From Methylotuvimicrobium sp018830325 (GTDB taxonomy: Bacteria > Pseudomonadota > Gammaproteobacteria > Methylococcales > Methylomonadaceae), in the NCBI RefSeq assembly GCF_044788715.1, contig NZ_CP173170.1:3224001-3288000 (forward strand): a DNA stretch of 64,000 bases. Direction: 5' to 3'. Positions within the stretch are counted from its first letter, which is position 1. Every line of letters starts with the position of its first letter. Below the pieces are notes generated by a model. It was given only the letters and a program-made list of their open reading frames with translations, searched no databases and was not told the DNA's origin. Of this stretch, positions 17,853-25,415 are shown piece by piece. Both the position numbers and the translations under genes were made by a program.

Positions 17853-18692
17853 CTATATCCGCAATAGAAAAAAACGCATGACTCGATAAATTCCGTTCAT
17901 GACGAATAGAAAACCCAGCATGAATAGTAAATTGGAAACGGTCAATAATCTGGGCAAATTGATCAAATAAGCAAAAAGGCCTTCCGGCTCGTTGTCATAG
18001 CGGCGATTATTGATCTCGGAGTCGGCATATTGCGCGGCCAGTTTTTTGAATTCGACAGCCTGGTTATTGGCTTGATAATTATCCTCGGAAAACTGATTAT
18101 CGAATCCAAGATAGCTAACCCCTTGGTAAACTTTATGCGTGATCTTTTCATCCAAAGTATTCCATGCCTCGTTAACATGAAGCGCCATAGCGACCGTATC
18201 GTCGACCATTTCTCTTAAGGCTTCATCAATAACAAGCTCATCATCGATGATTTCCAAACTGATAATAAACTCTTTCGATACAAGCAAAGGATTAAACCCG
18301 GTCTGGTGATCGGACGAGGCTTGTTTAAAAATATACGGCGAAGTTTCAGTCTCGGCAAACGGATCGGAATACAGAAGATTTTCAGTTTCGGCAGCTTTAC
18401 CATTAAAGGCGTTAGCGCCAAAATCACCTTGTTTTTTTGGGGTCGCCAATTGCTGCCCAGCACCCAGTTCACTCGAAGAGGAGGCGTCAGATTTTTTTTG
18501 TATCTGCCTTAAAGCACCGGCTACCAGAGACCTTTCTTTAAGTTCTGCACCATCATCAAGCCGACTTTCGGATTCGATTGTATCGATATTGTCCGCGCCA
18601 CCCTGAACTTTGAGCGTAATGCTCGCCGCCGTCGCGTAGATACTAAAAGTGCTATAAGCGCTCAACAAAAAAAGTAGAAATAACTTTGTCAC
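17853..18692 (-). CDS. Unknown membrane-anchored exported protein inside the ccm operon
   Basis: No family is recognised. It has 279 residues with a clear signal peptide (cleavage probably after YATAA, near residue 22). A low-complexity Ser/Glu/Gly-rich stretch (about 40-110) follows, then a middle region with an acidic IIDDELVIDEALREMVDDT segment, and a single C-terminal membrane helix (about 249-271) with a basic end RVMRFFLLRI. The predicted topology is periplasmic body with a C-terminal anchor. It lies 23 bases after ccmG and 97 before ccmH on the same strand, where ccmH normally follows ccmG directly. It has no Cys at all apart from none seen in the mature part, so it is not a thiol oxidoreductase. 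It could be lineage-specific. Confidence 0.75.
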   Translation of the reverse strand: MTKLFLLFLLSAYSTFSIYATAASITLKVQGGADNIDTIESESRLDDGAELKERSLVAGALRQIQKKSDASSSSELGAGQQLATPKKQGDFGANAFNGKAAETENLLYSDPFAETETSPYIFKQASSDHQTGFNPLLVSKEFIISLEIIDDELVIDEALREMVDDTVAMALHVNEAWNTLDEKITHKVYQGVSYLGFDNQFSEDNYQANNQAVEFKKLAAQYADSEINNRRYDNEPEGLFAYLINLPRLLTVSNLLFMLGFLFVMNGIYRVMRFFLLRI

Positions 18693-18715
18693 ATAGCCGT
18701 ACCATTTCTAAAAAT

Positions 18716-19243
18716 TTATTCAGCCTGCAAAGTATTCAACAAAGGTAAGAATGTCGTTTCAATATCTTTATCAGTCACAGACCCTGTATGTTTGTAACGA
18801 ACTACGCCCTGCTTATCGATTACAAACGTTTCGGGAACGCCATAGACTCCCCAATCGATTCCGGTCAATCCTTCCATGTCCAAGACACTGACATCATAGG
18901 GATTACCCAATCTGGCCAGCCAGTTTTTCGCATCTTCCGGTTCATCCTTATAGTTGAGGCCAATAATAACAGCCAATTTTTGCTCCGCCAACCGATTAAG
19001 CACCGGATGTTCTGCACGGCAAGATACACACCAGGAAGCCCAAACATTCAGTAACCAAACTTGCCCCTTCAAATCCGCCGTACTCAAGGTACGAGTCGGA
19101 TCATCCAAAGTTTGCAGCGTAAAAGGAGGGGCCGGCTTGTCGATGAAGGGCGACGGAATTTCACGCGGATTGAGATTCAAACCGATCGCCAAAAAAACCG
19201 CCAGTACTGCAAAAATTAAAAGTGGCGTCAAAAATTTAAGCAT
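18716..19243 (-). CDS. ccmG: Cytochrome c maturation thiol-disulfide oxidoreductase CcmG (DsbE)
   Basis: Membrane-anchored periplasmic thioredoxin that reduces apocytochrome c cysteines. It has 175 residues. N-terminal membrane helix (residues 5-22), then a thioredoxin fold with the active site WASWCVSCRAEHP (CxxC around residues 71-74), the GLNYKDEPEDA insert and the cis-Pro loop GVPETFVID typical of CcmG. The start overlaps ccmF by eight bases. Confidence 0.96.
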   Translation of the reverse strand: MLKFLTPLLIFAVLAVFLAIGLNLNPREIPSPFIDKPAPPFTLQTLDDPTRTLSTADLKGQVWLLNVWASWCVSCRAEHPVLNRLAEQKLAVIIGLNYKDEPEDAKNWLARLGNPYDVSVLDMEGLTGIDWGVYGVPETFVIDKQGVVRYKHTGSVTDKDIETTFLPLLNTLQAE

Positions 19244-21194
19244 TTTTGCTTACTCGCTGTTTTTTATTGCCCATTCGATAACGTCTATCGCAGACAGCCC
19301 AGAGACCACCCAATGCCATGAAAACACCGCCGATCCATATCCACCGGATAAAGGCTTTATAATAAACGCGCATGCTCCATGCGCCCGAATCGCCCAACGG
19401 TTCACCGATCGCAACGAAAAGATCGCGAAATAGACCGGCATCGATCGCGGCTTCGGTCATCGGCATTTGTTGCACTCGATAAATTCTTTTTTGCGGTTCG
19501 AGTTTAGCCACCGTCTTATCATCGTAACTGACCGTCAAATGACCTTGTTGCGCTCGATAATTCGCCCCTTCAACCACATCGATACCATGAAATTCGAACA
19601 CATAGCCGGACATTTCCAGCTTGTCGCCGGGCGCCATTCTAACGTCTTTTTCAATACTATAAACCGAAGTCAAGGTAATGCCGACGATGAAGACCGCGAT
19701 ACCCAAATGCGCCAAGGTCATGCCGTAAAAGGCTCTCGGCACTTTCAGCAAGGCTGTAAAATCAGGCATTTTATGCCCTAGACGCTCCGAAAAGGCCAGT
19801 CCGGTCAGCGCCGTCGTCCACAGCGCCAACGTCAAACCGATCGCGGCAGCCCAGGAATAAAAGGGCATCAACAACGGCAATGCGGCGCCGAGCAACAGGC
19901 AGCCCAGCATCAGCCAACGGATTCGTAGCGCGAGCGCGTTGAACTGGTCTTTTTTCCAACGTAGCAAAACGCCGATACCCGAGACCACGGCAAGCGGCGC
20001 CATCAAAGGAACAAAAATCGCATTGAAATAAGGCGGCCCGACCGAAATCTTGCCCATGCCCAAGGCATCGATAAACAAAGGATACAAGGTGCCGACCAAA
20101 ATGCTGGCCGCCGTCACAACCAACAGCACGTTATTCAACAGTAATGCGGATTCTTTCGAAATCATTTCGAAACTGGCGCTGCTTTTAACCGCCGGCGCTC
20201 TAATCGCATAAAGCAATAAAGACCCGCCGACGACAATAGCCAGAAAAATCAGAATGAACAAGCCGCGGGCCGGATCGCTGGCAAAGGCATGCACCGAGGT
20301 CAATACGCCGGAACGGACCAAAAAAGTCCCCAATAGGCTCAACGAAAACGCGAAAATCGCCAACAGCACGGTCCAAGTCTTGAACACACCGCGTTTTTCA
20401 CTGGCCGCCAATGAATGAATCAATGCCGTGCCGACTAACCAAGGCATAAACGAGGCATTCTCGACCGGATCCCAAAACCACCAACCGCCCCAGCCCAATT
20501 CGTAATAAGCCCACCAACTGCCCAGCGTGATACCCAAGGTCAGAAACATCCAGGCGATATTGGTCCAAGGCCTGGACCAACGCGCCCAGGCGCTGTCCAA
20601 TCGGCCTTCGAGCAAGGCCGCGATCGAAAATGCAAACGCCACCGAAAAACCGACATAGCCCATGTACAGCATCGGCGGATGGATCGCGAGCCCCGGGTCT
20701 TGCAACAGAGGATTCAAATCGCGGCCTTCAGGCGGCGCAGGAATCATGCGCTCAAACGGATTCGAGGTCAGCAACAAAAACAGTAAAAAACCGATGCTGA
20801 CCAAGCCCATCACACCGAGAACTCGAGCAATCGTCGCGTCCGGAATACTCCGGCTAAACTGAGCAACCAAACCGGTCCAGATCGTCAAACTCAAGGCCCA
20901 AAGCAATAACGAGCCTTCATGCGCGCCCCATACGCCGGAGACTAAATACAGTATCGGCAAATGGGTATTCGAATTGTTCGCGACATAGGCGACCGAAAAA
21001 TCATGCGTCAAAAACGCATACGTCAGACACAAATAAGACAAGCCGACAAAGAATAATTGCCCGAAAGCGGCAGGACGCGCCACGGCAATCCATCCAGGAA
21101 TCGCGCGAAAACTACCGACGATCGGGACAATACCCAACATCACGGCCATGCACAAAGCCAATATTAAGGAAAAATGCCCCAGCTCAGGAATCAT
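19236..21194 (-). CDS. ccmF: Heme lyase subunit CcmF
   Basis: Polytopic inner-membrane protein that joins heme to apocytochrome c with CcmH and CcmI. It has 652 residues (E. coli 647). The tryptophan-rich WWD motif is in LGWGGWWFWDPVENASFMPWL near residue 230-250. About 14-15 membrane helices are visible, with a periplasmic domain before the last (around residues 510-600). It overlaps ccmE by four bases and ccmG by eight. Confidence 0.97.
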   Translation of the reverse strand: MIPELGHFSLILALCMAVMLGIVPIVGSFRAIPGWIAVARPAAFGQLFFVGLSYLCLTYAFLTHDFSVAYVANNSNTHLPILYLVSGVWGAHEGSLLLWALSLTIWTGLVAQFSRSIPDATIARVLGVMGLVSIGFLLFLLLTSNPFERMIPAPPEGRDLNPLLQDPGLAIHPPMLYMGYVGFSVAFAFSIAALLEGRLDSAWARWSRPWTNIAWMFLTLGITLGSWWAYYELGWGGWWFWDPVENASFMPWLVGTALIHSLAASEKRGVFKTWTVLLAIFAFSLSLLGTFLVRSGVLTSVHAFASDPARGLFILIFLAIVVGGSLLLYAIRAPAVKSSASFEMISKESALLLNNVLLVVTAASILVGTLYPLFIDALGMGKISVGPPYFNAIFVPLMAPLAVVSGIGVLLRWKKDQFNALALRIRWLMLGCLLLGAALPLLMPFYSWAAAIGLTLALWTTALTGLAFSERLGHKMPDFTALLKVPRAFYGMTLAHLGIAVFIVGITLTSVYSIEKDVRMAPGDKLEMSGYVFEFHGIDVVEGANYRAQQGHLTVSYDDKTVAKLEPQKRIYRVQQMPMTEAAIDAGLFRDLFVAIGEPLGDSGAWSMRVYYKAFIRWIWIGGVFMALGGLWAVCDRRYRMGNKKQRVSKNA

Positions 21195-21640
21195 ATACCA
21201 CCCTCTGCCGAAGGCTCCGGTTGTTTCTTCAGGCTACCTGCGACTTCGGGCGGCATATAATTTTCGTCATGTTTGGCCAAGACTTCCTCGGCAACGAACA
21301 CACCGTTTTTGGATAAACGGCCTTTTGCGACGATGCCTTGCCCTTCCCTGAACAAATCCGGCAAAATACCGGTATATTCCACGGTCACTTCTTTATTGAA
21401 ATCGGTCAGCTTAAAGCGCACAAGCAAACTCTCCGCTGGTCGATCGACACTGCCGTCGACAACCATACCGCCAATTCGAAACAAAGCACTTTCCGGCGCC
21501 TTGCCTTCAACGACTTCGGTCGTCGAGAAAAAATACATCAAATTTTCATTAAACGATTTCAGCGCAAAGGCGACGGCAAGCCCCATACCGGCCAGCATCA
21601 ATCCAATTAAAATAAGTCGTTGTCTACGAATCGGTTTCAT
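21191..21640 (-). CDS. ccmE: Heme chaperone CcmE
   Basis: Periplasmic heme chaperone anchored by an N-terminal helix (residues 8-29). It has 149 residues. The covalent heme-binding motif VLAKHDENYMPPEV, with the His near residue 125, is intact, including the downstream Tyr. The OB-fold core has RIGGMVVDGSVDR and VEYTGILPDLFREGQGIVAKG. The start overlaps the ccmD stop by four bases (ATGA). Confidence 0.97.
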   Translation of the reverse strand: MKPIRRQRLILIGLMLAGMGLAVAFALKSFNENLMYFFSTTEVVEGKAPESALFRIGGMVVDGSVDRPAESLLVRFKLTDFNKEVTVEYTGILPDLFREGQGIVAKGRLSKNGVFVAEEVLAKHDENYMPPEVAGSLKKQPEPSAEGGI

Positions 21641-21804
21641 GATTTTTTCATCCGTTTCATTTTATGGGCCAACTCTTTTAAAAAAAGCTTTCGTTGAATA
21701 ACGGGCAAAACCGCAATCGCAAGCAACACGAGTAAAGTGACCCCATAAGAAGTCCAAACATAAAAGGCGTAACCGCCCATTGCAAAAAATTCCTGCCAAT
21801 TCAT
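21637..21804 (-). CDS. ccmD: Heme exporter accessory protein CcmD
   Basis: A 55-residue membrane peptide found by reading between ccmC and ccmE. It begins MNWQEFFAMGGYAFYVWTSY, has one membrane helix (about residues 15-37) and a Lys/Arg-rich cytoplasmic tail, the CcmD hallmark. Both ends overlap neighbours by ATGA. CcmD binds CcmC and releases holo-CcmE from the CcmABC complex. Confidence 0.92.
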   Translation of the reverse strand: MNWQEFFAMGGYAFYVWTSYGVTLLVLLAIAVLPVIQRKLFLKELAHKMKRMKKS

Positions 21805-22553
21805 TCTAGTAAGCCTTTAACCCATTGACTGTTTCGTTCGCGCTGAATCAATTCGGTACGCGCGCGCTGTAACATCGCAACTAAATAATAAAATTTGAAG
21901 GCGACCGCCATCGTCAACAAGGGAATCAACATGCTGACATGGATCGACGGTTTATCGATCTTCGACACGGTCGGTCCTTGATGCAAGGTATTCCACCATT
22001 CGACCGAATAATGAATGATCGGAATATTGACCACACCGACTATCGCCAAAATCGCCACCGCTCTCGAAGCTGTGCGTTTGTCGTCGATCGCTCCGTACAA
22101 TGCGATGACGCCCAAATACAGAAACAGCAGAATCAATTCCGAAGTCAAACGTGCGTCCCAAACCCACCAGGTTCCCCACATCGGCTTACCCCATAGAGAG
22201 CCCGTTAATAGAGCGATAAAGGTAAAACCGGCACCGACCGAGGCACTGCTGATCATAACGATTTCGGCCAACTTGATACGCCAAACCAGTCCGATGGCGC
22301 CGGCAACCGCCATCACGACATAGATGAACAATGACATCCAGGCGCTCGGCACATGAATATAAATAATTCGGTAACTGTCGCCTTGCTGATAATCGGCGGG
22401 CGCCAAAAACAATCCACCATATAGACCTACGGCAGTCAAAATAATAAAAATCGCCGTCAACCAAGGCAATAATCGGCCGGTAAACGCGTAAAAATGCGGT
22501 GGTGAGGCCATGCGATGGAAAAAACGGCCTACAGAATCAGGAATCAAAAACAT
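21801..22553 (-). CDS. ccmC: Heme exporter subunit CcmC
   Basis: Inner-membrane protein that loads heme onto CcmE. It has 250 residues and six membrane helices. The tryptophan-rich motif is in WGKPMWGTWWVWDARLTSE; flanking periplasmic histidines are in YIHVPSAWMS and IIHYSVEWWNTLHQGP. It overlaps ccmD by four bases. A 123-base gap separates it from ccmB. Confidence 0.97.
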   Translation of the reverse strand: MFLIPDSVGRFFHRMASPPHFYAFTGRLLPWLTAIFIILTAVGLYGGLFLAPADYQQGDSYRIIYIHVPSAWMSLFIYVVMAVAGAIGLVWRIKLAEIVMISSASVGAGFTFIALLTGSLWGKPMWGTWWVWDARLTSELILLFLYLGVIALYGAIDDKRTASRAVAILAIVGVVNIPIIHYSVEWWNTLHQGPTVSKIDKPSIHVSMLIPLLTMAVAFKFYYLVAMLQRARTELIQRERNSQWVKGLLE

Positions 22554-22676
22554 GCGATAAGCTTATGTGTGATTTACGATAATGAGCGAAATTAATTCAA
22601 TATCGAATAGTAAATTAAGAAGACCGAGCATTCGAATATGCCCGCATGGATGAATAGGACGCTATTTTACGAAAAA

Positions 22677-23354
22677 TTATCCATTCATACTCATTTTTAA
22701 TGCCGCGGCGGCCGGCAATGGCGCCAGCACCAAGGCCGCAAATAAAATCGCCGCCAGAATGTTGAGCTGCGCGCCGACCGGCAAACCGCTACCCGCCATT
22801 TCGACGGCATTGCCGGCAAAGATCAACACCGGAATGTACAACGGCAAGACCAACAACGCCAATATCATCCCGCCTCGGCGTAAACCCACCGTCAATGCGA
22901 CACCGATCGAACCGATTAAACTCAATACCGGCGTACCGAGCAATAAGGTCCACAACAGTACAGGCACGGACTGTTCAGGCATGCCCAAAAATATTGCCAA
23001 TAAAGGTGAGATCAACAATAAAGGCAAGCCCGTTACCAACCAATGCGCGACGATTTTCGCCAAAATCAGCACCGAAAGCGGATGCGGACTCAAGATAAAC
23101 TGTTCCAGCGAGCCGTCGTCGAAATCCGATCGAAACAATGAATCCAGCGATAGCATCGCGGCCAATAGCGCGGCAATCCAAATAATTCCCGGGGCCATCG
23201 CTTGCAATAACTTGGTTTGAGCGCCTAATCCTAACGGAAACAAAGTAATGACCAAGACAAAAAACAACAGCGGATTGGCGACTTCGGCACGCCGCCGGTA
23301 AGCCAGAACTAAGTCGCGTCGGATAATGGCGATAAATGCGTTAGACAGTGTCAT
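22677..23354 (-). CDS. ccmB: Heme exporter subunit CcmB
   Basis: Permease of the CcmAB ABC-type complex. It has 225 residues and six membrane helices. It has the conserved start RRDLVLAYRRRAEVANPLLFF and the FDDGSLEQFILSPHPL cytoplasmic loop that contacts the ATPase. Its start overlaps the ccmA stop by one base. The complex drives release of holo-CcmE from CcmC. Confidence 0.96.
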   Translation of the reverse strand: MTLSNAFIAIIRRDLVLAYRRRAEVANPLLFFVLVITLFPLGLGAQTKLLQAMAPGIIWIAALLAAMLSLDSLFRSDFDDGSLEQFILSPHPLSVLILAKIVAHWLVTGLPLLLISPLLAIFLGMPEQSVPVLLWTLLLGTPVLSLIGSIGVALTVGLRRGGMILALLVLPLYIPVLIFAGNAVEMAGSGLPVGAQLNILAAILFAALVLAPLPAAAALKMSMNG

Positions 23355-23962
23355 TAAGCTAACCTGATAGTTTGCACGTCGATGCCGTGCAGCGTGATAT
23401 CGTGATGCGAGGTCAAAACGACCATGCCTTCTCTGGCAATATGGTCGACCATCAGCGCCTCGAAAATGGCTATACCCTCTTTATCCAAAGAGGTGAAAGG
23501 CTCGTCGAGAATCCATAATTTATTATCGGTAATCAATAAACGAGCCAGAGACAAACGGCGTTTTTGTCCGGCCGACAAGGACTGCACCAGCACATCGTCG
23601 TAACCTGACAGATGAACTTGCTCCAGGGTTTCCCCGATCGAATAATGGCCTGGCTTACCCAGAGCCCCGGCGATTTTAAGATTTTCCAGCACGGTCAATT
23701 CTTTTTTGACACCGTCCAGATGGCCGACATAGGCCATCTGCTCAAAAAAAGTACCGTTATTAATTTCAACGCCGCACCACAAAACCTCGCCTGCGTCGGG
23801 CTCCCGAAAACCGCATAAAATTTTTAATAAAGAACTTTTACCCGAACCGTTTTGCCCTTCCAACAACAACGCTTGTCCTGAATAAACACTAAACGATAGA
23901 TCTTCGAATAAAACTCTATCGTCGCGTATGCAGCATAAGTTTCTAACTTCCAGAGATAACAA
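23354..23962 (-). CDS. ccmA: Heme exporter ATPase CcmA
   Basis: ATPase of the CcmAB complex. It has 202 residues. Walker A GQNGSGKSSL near residue 36, signature LSAGQKRRLSLARL, Walker B LWILDEP and a H-loop in LTSHHD. The likely start codon is TTG at 23962, preceded by AGGTGG at a suitable distance; no ATG fits better. It is the first gene of the ccm operon. Upstream is about 1.2 kb of repeat DNA before infA. Confidence 0.95.
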   Translation of the reverse strand: MLSLEVRNLCCIRDDRVLFEDLSFSVYSGQALLLEGQNGSGKSSLLKILCGFREPDAGEVLWCGVEINNGTFFEQMAYVGHLDGVKKELTVLENLKIAGALGKPGHYSIGETLEQVHLSGYDDVLVQSLSAGQKRRLSLARLLITDNKLWILDEPFTSLDKEGIAIFEALMVDHIAREGMVVLTSHHDITLHGIDVQTIRLA

Positions 23963-24075
23963 TCAATCCACCTAGATCCGATCGAAAAAAATATTCAGTG
24001 CATAATCCCATCCGCACCCAAACAAGTTCATTAAAATTACACCTTTCGCACTTCAAATTTGGGCGAAGCTTAATC

Positions 24076-24412
24076 TTACCTGATTACTTAGAACCTTCAG
24101 TCAATTTGCTTTGGCTTAGAGCTCCCGCCCGGGCCCCGTTAGGCCGCGCCGAGCACTTCGTGCGCCTTTGGCGTCCCAATCCGCTCCCGGCGGATTGGTC
24201 TTTTGGATACTTTTCTTTGGACAAGCAAAGACAAAATCGCCTGGAGCAATTTTGAACAGCTTTAGCTGGCCCGCAGGGCGAAACCCATGGATGGGTTTCG
24301 TAGCCGTATCGCGGCTGTCGGTCCGCGAACCGACTCCACATAAACGTCGCGATAGCGACACAAAACCTTGTCTGGACTTCAAATAGGCTGAAGCTTATAC
24401 GTAATTAGGTAA
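24076..24412. repeat. Family F element, second copy
   Basis: Ends are mirrored: TTACCTGATTACTTA at 24076 and TAATTAGGTAA at the right, with CTTCAG/CTGAAG just inside. The internal blocks match 1845-2203. A family E fragment (ACCTTTCGCACTTCAAATTT) lies immediately to the left at 24038-24058. No real gene is seen here. Confidence 0.8.
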
Positions 24413-24416
24413 TCTT

Positions 24417-24732
24417 AAAGAATTTAATCGCAAATAACTTCCCTATTTTATGGAGGTTCGGTTGCTCGATTGACAAGCGTCGGCGGCAAGGCGGGTTTTG
24501 CTCCTCGGCAACTGCTGAGTTACAAGGATGTAACGAATGCAGAAAATGCAGGAGCATTTTTCTGCCCTGCATCACCTAAGGCGCCTACTGTTGGCGCCCT
24601 AATACACGCCATCCATGGCGTAATGCAAAATCTGCATTCACCCAGTACCTATAGCTATAGGCCTGTCAAGCGAGTTACCGAACCCGCTACAAAACTCATA
24701 ACTCCAGGAAGTTATTTTTCACGAAATCCTTA
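24417..24732. repeat. Family A element, long degenerate copy
   Basis: Left CAAATAACTTCCCTATTTTA and right GGAAGTTATTTTTCACGAAA then TCCTTA are mirrored. Inner mirrored arms are GGTTCGGTTGCTCGATTGAC and GCGAGTTACCGAACC. The interior is longer than in other copies and includes a block about cgcctactgttggcgcc and a decayed family B motif (CACCCAGTACCTA). Confidence 0.75.
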
Positions 24733-24836
24733 GAACAAACGGACTAGAGTAGGGAAAACTCGAGAACAAATCAAGTATTGAATCGATATGAATTTGTTTG
24801 CAACAATACACATAAAACAATCATATCGTAAATACT

Positions 24837-24996
24837 TATACTCATCGTAGATCAAAATTCGGCACCGGGATGACCGTCAAAGGACGCCGTGAATACGTCC
24901 ATGTAGGCTCTATGCCAGCTCCATGCTGGCAAAGCCTTTGTCGGACACCCCGGCGGCGCCTCGGGCACTGCCGAAATTTGAAGTGCGAAAGGTATA
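24837..24996. repeat. Family E element, full length
   Basis: Ends TATACTCATCGTAGATCAAA and the mirrored CACTTC... rather read as CTTCAAATTTCGGCA inverse; right end is TTTGAAGTGCGAAAGGTATA. The shared core is present in inverted orientation (ACGCCGTGAATACGTCCATG). It lies 165 bases upstream of infA. Confidence 0.8.
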
Positions 24997-25161
24997 GAAA
25001 CCCTTTTGATAAAATCAGACCATTTCGAGCCTCGCCCAATCAAAAATCGAGCACGCAAAAGACAGCTTTATCCCAAGAGCGGCCCGTCCGACTACAGAAT
25101 CCTGTTCTAAAAAGACCGACTATGCTATTATTCGCGTTTTTTAAACGTTAGGACTAAGTAC

Positions 25162-25380
25162 ATGGCAAAAGAAGATCAAATCGAAATGGAAGGCAAGGTT
25201 GTCGAAACCCTACCGAATACGATGTTCAGGGTTGAACTCGAGAATGGGCATATCGTCACCGCACACATTTCCGGAAAAATGCGTAAACATTACATCCGTA
25301 TTTTAACTGGAGATAAAGTTAAGGTAGAAATGACACCTTACGATTTAAGCAAAGGAAGAATTACCTTCCGTATGCGCTAA
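25162..25380 (+). CDS. infA: Translation initiation factor IF-1
   Basis: Essential 72-residue OB-fold protein that binds the ribosomal A site during initiation. The sequence MAKEDQIEMEGKVVETLPNT, HISGKMRKHYIRILTGDKVKVE and a C-terminal GRITFRMR are diagnostic. It stands alone, next to convergent clpA, an arrangement common in gammaproteobacteria (clpS-clpA-infA). Confidence 0.98.
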   Translation: MAKEDQIEMEGKVVETLPNTMFRVELENGHIVTAHISGKMRKHYIRILTGDKVKVEMTPYDLSKGRITFRMR

Positions 25381-25401
25381 TCCCGCGCAAATGCGGGATT
25401 A
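25378..25401. terminator. Hairpin between infA and clpA
   Basis: A perfect 9-bp inverted repeat TAATCCCGC/GCGGGATTA with a six-base loop begins at the infA stop codon. It serves the convergent ends of infA and clpA. There is no T run on either side, so termination may be weak or Rho-assisted. Confidence 0.55.
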
Positions 25402-25415
25402 GCGAACGATAACCG

